Assembly: GCA_019828565.1 (NCBI GenBank) | Contig: JAHDYR010000001.1 | Coordinates: 434,001 to 498,000 of the forward strand | Source: Carpediemonas membranifera | Taxonomy: Eukaryota > Fornicata | Direction of reading: 5' to 3' | Length of the DNA: 64,000 bases | Part shown: positions 33,974-45,127 of the stretch, piece after piece | How positions within the stretch are numbered: position 1 is the stretch's first letter | How the letters are laid out: the number at the start of each line of letters is the position of its first letter | Notes under the pieces: model-generated | Databases searched by the model: none | Told to the model about the DNA's origin: nothing | The model's input: the letters and a program-made list of their open reading frames with translations, nothing else | Program-made: the position numbers and the translations under genes

Positions 33974-35467
33974 ATGGAATATGAAGAGATCATTTTATCA
34001 TGCATCCTCGCTGACGGCTTCGACCGCCTTATTAAGCTCTCTGCTGCGTGTGTTCAACTCCAGAGATGGATCCCACTTACCATACGTCATACGTCATACT
34101 TGTCTCGTATCATCCTCCGCGACTTCCTTGGCGTCGAGCACGGCAACATCAGCCTTATACCCGGCGTCAACATCCTCCAGGGTCCAAACGGCCTCGGTAA
34201 GTCATCCTTTCTCAAGGCTATTGCATTTTCCTGTATGCCAGTCACCAAGCGGGCCGTGAAACTGCCGAAAGAGCTAGCCCAGTTCGATGTGAAGCTCTTC
34301 ATCCGGAAGGCCGCGGATGTGAAGCGTGCCACTGTGTCAGTCGAACTTGTGGCCAAGGACTGTGTCTCAAGCCAGCCCCCAGTGGTCACGGTGACCCGCA
34401 CTGTGACAAAGCAGGGCAGGTCGACGTTCAAGCTCAACAACAGGACGATCCGTCCGGCAGACCTGGACGAGGCGCTGCTGCAGATGGATGTAGACCTTGC
34501 CTCGCCGCTGCAGTACGTGTTCCAGGAGAATGCCCAAGCCAGCGCGACCCTGACGATCCGACACCGTCTCTCACTTGTCCTGCAGGCGTTGGTAGGAGGG
34601 AGGGAGCTCTCTGACATGAAGGTCGACATCAAGCGGCAGACTGCTAACCGCGCCAAGCTCTCTCAGGACACAACAGCGCTGGAGCAGGAGTACAAGTCCA
34701 AGAGCGAGGAGCTGGCTGTGCTGCAGTCCCAGTACAGCAGGGCCTGTGAGTTCGCCGCAATGAGCACCGAGCTGAAGGAGCTCCGCACGCTGCTGCACTG
34801 GCGTCGGTTCGAGGTGGCCCACAACGACTATCGCTCACTGACCCGAGAGAACGCCGACACCACCACGGCCCGGGACCACGCCGCAGCTGACCTGGAGGAC
34901 GCCCAGCAGGCCCGTGACGAGGCTGCCATCGCTCTCCGTGACGCCCAGGCCGAGGCCCAGCGTGTCTCGGCGCTCATGGGAGAGCAGGTGCGGGCGATGC
35001 GGGGTGCTAGGGGCGAGCTACAGTCGATCGAGTCTGCCCTGCGTCGGTACGACGATGAAGTGGCGGAGGGGGTTAACCTTGGTCGGTCGACCGAGGGGCT
35101 GGAGAGCGTTGAGGCCATCGAGGAGAAGGTCATCACGCTCTCTAAGGAGGCAAAGCGGATACAGAAGACACTGGAGGTCCAGAAGGACAAGAAACGGGAG
35201 CTGGACGAGGGTCTCGTGGCCGCCATGGAGGAGCACCGCCAGGCCGAGGAAGAGGCCGCCGAGCTCAGGCGGAAGGCGACGCAGCTGCATCAGAGTGTGC
35301 AGAGGGCCTACGCCAGCCAGCTCATTCACGCCAGGGCCGCCTTCAACACGGCGTTCCCCGATGCCGCTGAGGCCACTATCGTCAGCATTCTCAAGGGAGA
35401 CAAGCTCACGCTGGGCCCGGCAGATGATCAGCAGGTTTTTCCGCCGCTTCCCTGTAAGGTAAGGTAA
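33974..35467 (+). CDS. SMC-family ATPase, N-terminal half only (SMC5/6-like)
   Basis: ATG at 33974 is the first plausible start; the frame is open further upstream but overlaps the opposite gene. About 497 residues. ILRDFLGVEHGNISLIPGVNILQGPNGLGKSSFLKAI is the SMC head start, split here as RDFLGVEHGN then the Walker A GPNGLGKSS (residues about 70-78). FQENAQ resembles the Q-loop. Residues from about 210 form a long Ala/Glu/Arg-rich coiled coil. The frame ends at TAA 35465-35467 inside a (GTAAG)4 tract, about where an SMC hinge would begin; hinge, second coil, signature motif and Walker B are missing. It could be a truncated gene, a first exon, or an assembly break. Rad50 is less likely because no zinc-hook is seen, but the gene stops too early to be sure. 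Confidence 0.65.
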   Translation: MEYEEIILSCILADGFDRLIKLSAACVQLQRWIPLTIRHTSYLSRIILRDFLGVEHGNISLIPGVNILQGPNGLGKSSFLKAIAFSCMPVTKRAVKLPKELAQFDVKLFIRKAADVKRATVSVELVAKDCVSSQPPVVTVTRTVTKQGRSTFKLNNRTIRPADLDEALLQMDVDLASPLQYVFQENAQASATLTIRHRLSLVLQALVGGRELSDMKVDIKRQTANRAKLSQDTTALEQEYKSKSEELAVLQSQYSRACEFAAMSTELKELRTLLHWRRFEVAHNDYRSLTRENADTTTARDHAAADLEDAQQARDEAAIALRDAQAEAQRVSALMGEQVRAMRGARGELQSIESALRRYDDEVAEGVNLGRSTEGLESVEAIEEKVITLSKEAKRIQKTLEVQKDKKRELDEGLVAAMEEHRQAEEEAAELRRKATQLHQSVQRAYASQLIHARAAFNTAFPDAAEATIVSILKGDKLTLGPADDQQVFPPLPCKVR

Positions 35468-35473
35468 GGTAAG
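35454..35473 (+). repeat. (GTAAG)4 microsatellite
   Basis: Four tandem GTAAG units, followed by GTGAT. Each resembles a 5' splice site. It lies exactly where SMC homology ends. Confidence 0.9.
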
Positions 35474-36304
35474 GTGATCTGACTGAGAATGGCGGTGGGA
35501 ATGTTTGTCACTTATGATGAACATTTACCGTGTTACATACTATTAAATACGGCTAGCCTCTGGACCTCGTGCCAAGGGGTCCTTCCAGGAGGGTTTTAAA
35601 AAAATCTTCGGTCCACATTCTGATGTGGCTCAATATGAATCTCGTCACTTTACAACCCACGCCCAAACACCGACCATGACAACTATGCCAGCGCAAGACT
35701 CTGTTCCGTATCGCATCGTTGAACATTCCCGACAGTCATCAAGCGAACAACGATATCACTTCAGAACAATTTCTCAGTGGTTGAAAACGAGGCAATGGCA
35801 TCAGAAACGTCTTGGACAAGGATGTTGGAAGGGCGTTGGCACTGGAACCCTCGGGCGAATGGTCACTTTGAATTGATTCAAGTTGTTCTGGCCAGAGGGA
35901 TCAAATCCACGCCCATATGATGATGCAAGCGAAAAATCGTAGCTTCAACACAGTTTTGCCATCAATCCCGGTAGTTCTAGGTGTCTCCGTCGCATCTGAT
36001 TACAGCAATTTCTTAACCCAGTCTGACGTTGCAGACATATTCATTCACTAGTCAATCCAAACGGGAAATATTTCTGTCACCCGAGTTACCAGTCGAGTGA
36101 CTCCGCCGTCTGGCGGGTGGGTGCGGCTCCTTTACCCACTGAGCTGGTGCGCGACCCAATGCGATTTTGGGTTGTTCTCGTTATCGTCGTCCATCGTTCC
36201 CAACTGGGAACGATCCTGATACGATTTGATTCCCCGAGCCAAATCGGTTGAGCCAAATCCGTCGCCCATGCTCCAATGTCACTCCCTCTGGTATGAGGAG
36301 CTAA
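35474..36304. other. 831-bp region with no recognised gene
   Basis: AT-richer than the flanks. An 83-codon frame at 35625-35876 has no family likeness, and no missing SMC exon is visible. Near 36123-36155 the minus strand resembles a tRNA D-arm, but no T-arm follows (see rejected items). Confidence 0.4.
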
Positions 36305-36385
36305 GTGCGGATGGCCGAGTGGTCTAAGGCGCTGGTTTAAGGCACCAGTCTCTTCGGGGGCGTGGGTTCGAATCCCACTTCGCAC
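36305..36385 (+). tRNA. tRNA-Leu (anticodon AAG)
   Basis: 81 nt fold as a class II tRNA: acceptor GTGCGGA/TTCGCAC (one G-U pair), A box TGGCCGAGTGG, anticodon stem CTGGT/ACCAG with loop TTAAGGC (anticodon AAG at 36339-36341), long variable arm, and T-arm GTGGG-TTCGAAT-CCCAC containing the B box. No intron. The discriminator is A, as expected for Leu. A LINE array begins at the base after the discriminator, so the nearest T4 terminator downstream is at about 36523 instead of 8 nt away. Confidence 0.95.
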
Positions 36386-39300
36386 ATATGTTTATTGACG
36401 AATCGGTCAGCGCTACGGAGAAGCACACGGAGGGCTCGTTCGACGTCGTGGTCGCTCGTGGGCACGCTCGGGGTGGTGTGGGGGCGATACGAGGCGTTGG
36501 GCCTAAAAGTGCGCGTTGCAGATTTTCGGCACTTCGACACCGAATGCGGGAATTTCGCTGAGAAAGCAACGAATACGGAAAGTAGCGCTGAAAAAGAAAT
36601 CAATATCAATTAGTCATCGCAAAAGGCGTTGTAGCCATGCGATGCAAGCACAGCGACCGCGTGCCGTGCTTCTTCAGTCCAATCACGGGCAACGAGGCAG
36701 TTTCCTCTCCAAATTGCTGCGAAAACACGTTCATGAACACGTGTTGCGTTCTTGCCGCTCATCAAAGCGGTGAACTCCTTCATCCAACCGTTTGCCGTCA
36801 CCACGTGGCCGCCCATCTCTGAGCGCCTACCGCAGCGCCCATCGAGGGACACTACGGCCGGGATCACATCAACATTCCACGGGGCGTACCGCTCACGCTT
36901 CTTCCGAGCCGTGTCGTGGTACTCGTTCGAGACCACAACATCGATGGCCGTAGGGTTCGTGCCGCGGTCGTTGAACGCGAAGACGTCAACTCGGGCGTCT
37001 CTGTGCGTTGTGTCGGGGTCTTTCGTGTAACGGGAGGAGTGGCGGAGCCAGAACTCCTTCCTGGCAGGGACACCGTTGTTTGAGAGCTCCGAGAAGAGAC
37101 TCTCGACGATCGTGTCGTGCCTGGCGGTGGTCTTGGCTCCTCCGTGAAGGCATTTGCATGTCACCATATGCTCTGGGGTGGCCAACACGTGTCGGGGGTC
37201 AGCTCCGACGTTCAACTGGCCTGATGCCGCATTGGTTACTGACTTCAGGGCACAGATTGGACAGAACTTAGTCGCGGACACGAAGGCAGCAAGCCCGAGG
37301 TGCTTTCTGAGGGCCGCCTGCAGCGGGACACCTGTAAGGCTCGTTGTGTGATCGTGACTGCGAAGGGGGTCGGCAGTCAGCGCGCGGCTTAGCACACTGG
37401 GCTGCGCTGTGTCGACACGAGCTTCCTTGGTCATGTTGGTAGTTATCTTGTCAACCAAGTGTGCCTGTGTCTTCTCAGGCAGGGCCAGCAGCTGGGCTTC
37501 GGTGACTGGCCAACCAGTTGTGAGGTGCTGGAAACCTTCGCTGATTGTGGAAAGGGTGGCAGGAAGGCCATGCTTCTCCCCGTACCGTGCAAGTTGGCGC
37601 AGGGCACCAATCCTGGCACACGGCCAGACGATAGTGGGCATCGCGAAGCCCAGGCCACCATGCTTTGCCGGCAGCCCCAAGGCCTGACTGATGTCTGGCG
37701 ACAGGGTGCGGCCAAGCACCTTCCCAACGACGTCGGATAGGGTGGACTGGCAGAAGGTCTCTGCGGGAGTGAGCACCTCGGGGGTGGGATCGACATTACG
37801 CATCAAGTGTGCAATCTTGGGGAGGACACAGAACTTGATCATCGACAGGGCTGGGCCAACACCCTCCGCACCGACATCCTCGCTGAAGTCGGCGATGGCC
37901 TTGAGGGTCAGGGCAGCCTTGTCAACAACTCTCTGCACTTCTCCCCGGACGAACGACTCCCGGACCGACGGGAACACCGGTGATCACATGGGCCCCCACT
38001 CTACGGACATGGTCGGGGCGATCCAGGTTGGTGTCATGCCCGGCACCTTGGATGAGCGCGACGCACTTGGACAGGTTGAGGCTCATCCCCACTTGGGAGA
38101 AGAGCTGCTTAGCGGTTTTCGCGATCTCATCAGCCGATGCCCGGTCGGTCAGGATGTACGTGTCGTCCTGGTACGCGACTACACGGACGTTGTAGATGCT
38201 GCGTAGACGATCCAAGACGGGCTTCATCCCAAGGGAGAATAGAAGCGGAGACAGCGGGTCACCCTGCTGAACCCCTTCCTCTGAACGAAGGACGACTCCC
38301 GACGTGGAGAGGAGCAGCGACGAAGAGTACTGCCCCTTCACGTAGTCAACCAGGGCGGGACAGTAGGTGCTGACACATCTCAGCAGGAAGTCCCGGCTCA
38401 GGGTATTGTACGCGTTCGACAGGTCCAGGGATAGGACCGTACCACCGTCGTCGAAGTGACGCCTGGTGATGGCGACCATGCGCTCCAGACCACAACTCTC
38501 TCCCAACCCGAACTGGTCAACGAAGACCTCCTCGCGGAGCTTCGGCAGGACCGTTTCGGCAGCAGCCTTGGCCGCGATGCGGCGCAGGGCTTCTCCCATT
38601 GCTACCGGACGGAGCTTGCCGTTCTTCTTCGGGATGGGTACTAAGATGCTGTGGCTGAAGATTGCGTAGTTATTGTCACCATCGATGATCGCCTGCACGA
38701 TCGGCAAGAGAGCTGCGACGAGCTCCTTGCGCATGATCTTGTAGGCTACCCTCAGGTGGAGGAAGCTCAGGCCGGTGGGTCCGGGAGCCTTGTCGGCGGG
38801 GAGGGACCCAAGAGCTTTCTTGAGAATCTTTCGGGGAGATGGTGATAGACGATAACGGGGCCGCTGGCACGTCTGACCAAGAGAAAGCCTCGAGGCCATC
38901 AGGGGAGGGGTGTGCTTGCAGCTCCGCCAACTCGCGGTCGACCTCCTCGTCCGACTTGGACTGCTCAGGGCACATGAGCGTATTGACTGCTCTTGCCAAG
39001 TAGCCACTCTTGGCTTGAAGTAGTGCACGCTTGCTCCTGCGGGTGCGGGCCCGGTTGGGGGCGGACCTAGGGGGACGGCGAGAGGAGGCGACAAAGGTGT
39101 CCAGCGTTGCTGGGTACCTCGCGAGCTGGAGTAGACGTTCCGTCTTCGTGGCAGGCTGGGCCGAAGCGACATCTGTCAACCGGTCGACAAGACCGCGTGA
39201 CCAGGCGGTCGCCTTCCGGGTTGAGGGCTTCATGCGACCCAGTGATAGGGCTACTTTCGGAGACGGGAGCCACTCCGGCCGCCTGTTCGCACCGTCGTGA

Positions 39301-40183
39301 CGGCACGTGAACATGATGGCGGGGGGAGGAGGGAGTGGAGTGGCGAGGGATGACTCGAGCTGTGAGCCCAGGTCGGCGGCTGGCGAGACATGAGTCTGGG
39401 AGCCACCCTGCGCGACAAGAGGGGCGCACCAGGCATGTGGGTGGCGGAGAGAGGGCTCTGCGGCTGTGTGCCCTCGGGCTGAGACTCGGTCTCTGGGGTT
39501 GGGTTGCTCCGCGTCAGATCCGACACTGAAGCAGTCTATCACCGATACTGCCTGTGGCTCCGGAGCTGGCTCGGCTTGCGTTACTCGAGCCGCGTCGACG
39601 ATGGAGGCAGAATGATGGCGATGCTGAGGCAGGGGCGAGAGGGATGGCGTGCCAATGTTGCCCTCGTGGAGAGGCGAGGGAAGCGGGCCAGTAGTCCCTA
39701 CATCAGTTAGAGAGGGGGTGGGGGACGCCAACGGATGCTGCGGCCTTGGCAAGGCGCCCTCTGGATCCCTGACGAAGACGAACTCGTGGTCAGTAAGCGA
39801 GATCAGCCTCTTCGCGTAGCGCTGAACTCTATCGATCGTCTTGACACTTTGGATCTTCGGCCAACGAGCTGGTAGCTGCCCTAGAGCAGCCGTCGCCAAC
39901 CTGCAGAGAATCGCATAGAAGTCAGATGTCTTGATCTTCTTCTTGGGCGTCTGAAGGATCTTACGTAGCAGTTCATTGTCTCTAAGGACGTGTAAAACGC
40001 CCTCTTCGGCAAACCAGGTCTGTAGGAAGGTTGTTGGAATCATTCCGTGGTATTCTCTCTGAATCGTGTTGGCCTCTGCGAGGAAAGCCAAATAACGACG
40101 ATGAACGGATCTAGAATCGTCTGGAGGCGGATTGGGAAGCTCATTGCCGCCCGAATTGCCTTCCATCGTGATGTTCCGTTAAT
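36386..40183 (-). mobile_element. Restriction-endonuclease-type LINE at tRNA-Leu, copy 1
   Basis: About 3.8 kb on the minus strand. Its 5' end lies at 40183 with a leader of only 17 nt, and its 3' UTR (36386-36609) abuts the tRNA. Same orientation as copies 2 and 3, forming a head-to-tail array. Confidence 0.9.
36610..40166 (-). pseudogene. RLE-type LINE ORF: N-terminal region, reverse transcriptase, restriction-like endonuclease (copy 1)
   Basis: Starts MEGNSGGNELPNPPPDDS (ATG 40166-40164). The N-terminal third has no clear domain. RT follows: ADKAPGPTGLSFLHLR, LSLDLSNAYNTLSRD, GVQQGDPLSPLLFSLG, catalytic AYQDDTYIL (a Gln in the usual YADD). Then come a Cys/His motif CPIC...HMVTCKC and a restriction-like endonuclease region (DARVDVFAF, TAIDVVVSNEY, KKRERYA) ending at 36610. 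The order RT then C-terminal endonuclease is that of CRE/R2/Genie-type elements. Frame breaks: one extra G at 38833-38836 (copy 2 has three), and a shift near 37977 between RT and the endonuclease frame that copy 2 shares. Confidence 0.88.
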
Positions 40184-40194
40184 CCACTTCGCAC

Positions 40195-43100
40195 ATATGT
40201 TTATTGACGAATCGGTCAGCGCTACGGAGAAGCACACGGAGGGCTCGTTCGACGTCGTGGTCGCTCGTGGGCACGCTCGGGGGTGGTGTGGGGGCGATAC
40301 GAGGCGTTGGGCCTAAAAGTGCGCGTTGCAGATTTTCGGCACTTCGACACCGAATGCGGGAATTTCGCTGAGAAAGCAACGAATACGGAAAGTAGCGCTG
40401 AAAAAGAAATCAATATCAATTAGTCATCGCAAAAGGCGTTGTAGCCATGCGATGCAAGCACAGCGACCGCGTGCCGTGCTTCTTCAGTCCAATCACGGGC
40501 AACGAGGCAGTTTCCTCTCCAAATTGCTGCGAAAACACGTTCATGAACACGTGTTGCGTTCTTGCCGCTCATCAAAGCGGTGAACTCCTTCATCCAACCG
40601 TTTGCCGTCACCACGTGGCCGCCCATCTCTGAGCGCCTACCGCAGCGCCCATCGAGGGACACTACGGCCGGGATCACATCAACATTCCACGGGGCGTACC
40701 GCTCACGCTTCTTCCGAGCCGTGTCGTGGTACTCGTTCGAGACCACAACATCGATGGCCGTAGGGTTCGTGCCGCGGTCGTTGAACGCGAAGACGTCAAC
40801 TCGGGCGTCTCTGTGCGTTGTGTCGGGGTCTTTCGTGTAACGGGAGGAGTGGCGGAGCCAGAACTCCTTCCTGGCAGGGACACCGTTGTTTGAGAGCTCC
40901 GAGAAGAGACTCTCGACGATCGTGTCGTGCCTGGCGGTGGTCTTGGCTCCTCCGTGAAGGCATTTGCATGTCACCATATGCTCTGGGGTGGCCAACACGT
41001 GTCGGGGGTCAGCTCCGACGTTCAACTGGCCTGATGCCGCATTGGTTACTGACTTCAGGGCACAGATTGGACAGAACTTAGTCGCGGACACGAAGGCAGC
41101 AAGCCCGAGGTGCTTTCTGAGGGCCGCCTGCAGCGGGACACCTGTAAGGCTCGTTGTGTGATCGTGACTGCGAAGGGGGTCGGCAGTCAGCGCGCGGCTT
41201 AGCACACTGGGCTGCGCTGTGTCGACACGAGCTTCCTTGGTCATGTTGGTAGTTATCTTGTCAACCAAGTGTGCCTGTGTCTTCTCAGGCAGGGCCAGCA
41301 GCTGGGCTTCGGTGACTGGCCAACCAGTTGTGAGGTGCTGGAAACCTTCGCTGATTGTGGAAAGGGTGGCAGGAAGGCCATGCTTCTCCCCGTACCGTGC
41401 AAGTTGGCGCAGGGCACCAATCCTGGCACACGGCCAGACGATAGTGGGCATCGCGAAGCCCAGGCCACCATGCTTTGCCGGCAGCCCCAAGGCCTGACTG
41501 ATGTCTGGCGACAGGGTGCGGCCAAGCACCTTCCCAACGACGTCGGATAGGGTGGACTGGCAGAAGGTCTCTGCGGGAGTGAGCACCTCGGGGGTGGGAT
41601 CGACATTACGCATCAAGTGTGCAATCTTGGGGAGGACACAGAACTTGATCATCGACAGGGCTGGGCCAACACCCTCCGCACCGACATCCTCGCTGAAGTC
41701 GGCGATGGCCTTGAGGGTCAGGGCAGCCTTGTCAACAACTCTCTGCACTTCTCCCCGGACGAACGACTCCCGGACCGACGGGAACACCGGTGATCACATG
41801 GGCCCCCACTCTACGGACATGGTCGGGGCGATCCAGGTTGGTGTCATGCCCGGCACCTTGGATGAGCGCGACGCACTTGGACAGGTTGAGGCTCATCCCC
41901 ACTTGGGAGAAGAGCTGCTTAGCGGTTTTCGCGATCTCATCAGCCGATGCCCGGTCGGTCAGGATGTACGTGTCGTCCTGGTACGCGACTACACGGACGT
42001 TGTAGATGCTGCGTAGACGATCCAAGACGGGCTTCATCCCAAGGGAGAATAGAAGCGGAGACAGCGGGTCACCCTGCTGAACCCCTTCCTCTGAACGAAG
42101 GACGACTCCCGACGTGGAGAGGAGCAGCGACGAAGAGTACTGCCCCTTCACGTAGTCAACCAGGGCGGGACAGTAGGTGCTGACACATCTCAGCAGGAAG
42201 TCCCGGCTCAGGGTATTGTACGCGTTCGACAGGTCCAGGGATAGGACCGTACCACCGTCGTCGAAGTGACGCCTGGTGATGGCGACCATGCGCTCCAGAC
42301 CACAACTCTCTCCCAACCCGAACTGGTCAACGAAGACCTCCTCGCGGAGCTTCGGCAGGACCGTTTCGGCAGCAGCCTTGGCCGCGATGCGGCGCAGGGC
42401 TTCTCCCATTGCTACCGGACGGAGCTTGCCGTTCTTCTTCGGGATGGGTACTAAGATGCTGTGGCTGAAGATTGCGTAGTTATTGTCACCATCGATGATC
42501 GCCTGCACGATCGGCAAGAGAGCTGCGACGAGCTCCTTGCGCATGATCTTGTAGGCTACCCTCAGGTGGAGGAAGCTCAGGCCGGTGGGTCCGGGAGCCT
42601 TGTCGGCGGGGAGGGACCCAAGAGCTTTCTTGAGAATCTTTCGGGAGATGGTGATAGACGATAACGGGGCCGCTGGCACGTCTGACCAAGAGAAAGCCTC
42701 GAGGCCATCAGGGGGAGGGGTGTGCTTGCAGCTCCGCCAACTCGCGGTCGACCTCCTCGTCCGACTTGGACTGCTCAGGGCACATGAGCGTATTGACTGC
42801 TCTTGCCAAGTAGCCACTCTTGGCTTGAAGTAGTGCACGCTTGCTCCTGCGGGTGCGGGCCCGGTTGGGGGCGGACCTAGGGGGACGGCGAGAGGAGGCG
42901 ACAAAGGTGTCCAGCGTTGCTGGGTACCTCGCGAGCTGGAGTAGACGTTCCGTCTTCGTGGCAGGCTGGGCCGAAGCGACATCTGTCAACCGGTCGACAA
43001 GACCGCGTGACCAGGCGGTCGCCTTCCGGGTTGAGGGCTTCATGCGACCCAGTGATAGGGCTACTTTCGGAGACGGGAGCCACTCCGGCCGCCTGTTCGC

Positions 43101-43990
43101 ACCGTCGTGACGGCACGTGAACATGATGGCGGGGGGAGGAGGGAGTGGAGTGGCGAGGGATGACTCGAGCTGTGAGCCCAGGTCGGCGGCTGGCGAGACA
43201 TGAGTCTGGGAGCCACCCTGCGCGACAAGAGGGGCGCACCAGGCATGTGGGTGGCGGAGAGAGGGCTCTGCGGCTGTGTGCCCTCAATGAGACTCGGTCT
43301 CTGGGGTTGGGTTGCTCCGCGTCAGATCCGACACTGAAGCAGTCTATCACCGATACTGCCTGTGGCTCCGGAGCTGGCTCGGCTTGCGTTACTCGAGCCG
43401 CGTCGACGATGGAGGCAGAATGATGGCGATGCTGAGGCAGGGGCGAGAGGGATGGCGTGCCAATGTTGCCCTCGTGGAGAGGCGAGGGAAGCGGGCCAGT
43501 AGTCCCTACATCAGTTAGAGAGGGGTGGGGGACGCCAACGGATGCTGCGGCCTTGGCAAGGCGCCCTCTGGATCCCTGACGAAGACGAACTCGTGGTCAG
43601 TAAGCGAGATCAGCCTCTTCGCGTAGCGCTGAACTCTATCGATCGTCTTGACACTTTGGATCTTCGGCCAACGAGCTGGTAGCTGCCCTAGAGCAGCCGT
43701 CGCCAACCTGCAGAGAATCGCATAGAAGTCAGATGTCTTGATCTTCTTCTTGGGCGTCTGAAGGATCTTACGTAGCAGTTCATTGTCTCTAAGGACGTGT
43801 AAAACGCCCTCTTCGGCAAACCAGGTCTGTAGGAAGGTTGTTGGAATCATTCCGTGGTATTCTCTCTGAATCGTGTTGGCCTCTGCGAGGAAAGCCAAAT
43901 AACGACGATGAACGGATCTAGAATCGTCTGGAGGCGGATTGGGAAGCTCATTGCCGCCCGAATTGCCTTCCATCGTGATGTTCCGTTAAT
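40195..43990 (-). mobile_element. RLE-type LINE, copy 2
   Basis: Second full-length unit, about 99% identical to copy 1, bounded by the 11-bp tRNA piece on both sides. Confidence 0.9.
40420..43973 (-). pseudogene. RLE-type LINE ORF, copy 2
   Basis: Same protein as copy 1. In this copy the RT entry (SITISRKILKKALG) is in frame, but there is an extra G at 42711-42715, a small change near 43287, and one G fewer near 43517, each breaking the N-terminal region. It shares the RT-to-endonuclease frame change of copy 1 near 41787. Copies 1 and 2 are thus damaged at different homopolymers but share one lesion. Confidence 0.85.
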
Positions 43991-44001
43991 CCACTTCGCA
44001 C

Positions 44002-44877
44002 ATATGTTTATTGACGAATCGGTCAGCGCTACGGAGAAGCACACGGAGGGCTCGTTCGACGTCGTGGTCGCTCGTGGGCACGCTCGGGGTGGTGTGGGGG
44101 CGATACGAGGCGTTGGGCCTAAAAGTGCGCGTTGCAGATTTTCGGCACTTCGACACCGAATGCGGGAATTTCGCTGAGAAAGCAACGAATACGGAAAGTA
44201 GCGCTGAAAAAGAAATCAATATCAATTAGTCATCGCAAAAGGCGTTGTAGCCATGCGATGCAAGCACAGCGACCGCGTGCCGTGCTTCTTCAGTCCAATC
44301 ACGGGCAACGAGGCAGTTTCCTCTCCAAATTGCTGCGAAAACACGTTCATGAACACGTGTTGCGTTCTTGCCGCTCATCAAAGCGGTGAACTCCTTCATC
44401 CAACCGTTTGCCGTCACCACGTGGCCGCCCATCTCTGAGCGCCTACCGCAGCGCCCATCGAGGGACACTACGGCCGGGATCACATCAACATTCCACGGGG
44501 CGTACCGCTCACGCTTCTTCCGAGCCGTGTCGTGGTACTCGTTCGAGACCACAACATCGATGGCCGTAGGGTTCGTGCCGCGGTCGTTGAACGCGAAGAC
44601 GTCAACTCGGGCGTCTCTGTGCGTTGTGTCGGGGTCTTTCGTGTAACGGGAGGAGTGGCGGAGCCAGAACTCCTTCCTGGCAGGGACACCGTTGTTTGAG
44701 AGCTCCGAGAAGAGACTCTCGACGATCGTGTCGTGCCTGGCGGTGGTCTTGGCTCCTCCGTGAAGGCATTTGCATGTCACCATATGCTCTGGGGTGGCCA
44801 ACACGTGGCGGGGGTCAGCTCCGACGTTCAACTGGCCTGATGCCGCATTGGTTACTGACTTCAGGGCACAGATTGGA
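44002..44877 (-). mobile_element. RLE-type LINE, copy 3 (5'-truncated)
   Basis: Keeps the element 3' end (44002) but is cut at 44877 within the Cys/His motif, where the tRNA-derived repeat follows directly. 5' truncation with an intact target duplication is the usual product of incomplete target-primed reverse transcription. Confidence 0.88.
44226..44877 (-). pseudogene. RLE-type LINE ORF, C-terminal fragment of copy 3
   Basis: Encodes only CALKSVTNAASG... through the endonuclease domain to the stop at 44226, about 217 codons in a frame that matches copies 1 and 2 almost exactly. No RT. Not expected to be functional. Confidence 0.85.
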
Positions 44878-44892
44878 CCACTTCGCACAAAC

Positions 44893-44896
44893 TTTT
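44893..44896 (+). terminator. Displaced RNA polymerase III terminator of tRNA-Leu
   Basis: TTTT follows the last tRNA-derived repeat by 4 nt (CGCACAAACTTTTAC). Before the LINE insertions it would have lain 8 nt after the tRNA body. Confidence 0.7.
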
Positions 44897-45127
44897 ACTC
44901 AAAGCAACATTCACCGCTAGCTAGACTAGGCTAGCCACCTAACTCATACTCCCAAAGGGGGGGTAAAGGATTTATTCTTCTCGGGCTCCTTTAGGCCCGA
45001 TGTGCCTTCGGGCATTCGAAATTCTGATGCCATAAACTGCACGTTTCCGTGCGCCCTCTCGGGCGTCTCAGCACCCCGGGTGCCAATGGGCTCGAGTGGT
45101 ACTCGAGTATCCTAGCATCCTAACTAA
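44897..45127. other. DIRS-like terminal region
   Basis: No gene. The text resembles the DIRS leader at 46882-47205: CTAACTCATACTCCCAAAGGGG, a run of phrases ending CGGGCATTCGAAATTCTG, CAGCACCCCGGGTGCC, and TATCCTAGCATCCTAACT (45108-45125). It joins abruptly to an element F fragment at about 45128. Confidence 0.55.

Larger units (their letters stand above)
36375..44888. repeat. tRNA-derived target repeat, four copies bounding the LINE array
   Basis: CCACTTCGCAC occurs at 36375-36385 (end of the tRNA), 40184-40194, 43991-44001 and 44878-44888. In every copy the next base is A, so the duplicated target is 11-12 bp and includes the discriminator. After the last copy comes AAACTTTTAC, the natural tRNA 3' flank. 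Confidence 0.92.

Noticed and set aside
36123-36155. Possible second tRNA on the minus strand (GCTCAGTGGGTAAAGGAGC resembles a D-arm)
   Set aside because: No B box (GGTTCGANTCC) or T-arm follows at a suitable distance and no acceptor stem pairs. At most a decayed tRNA.
38676-38840. Arg/Pro-rich continuation of the RLE-LINE N-terminal frame (QGSRTHRPELPPPEGS...)
   Set aside because: It is the out-of-frame reading after the extra G at 38833; copy 2 shows the proper continuation into RT.
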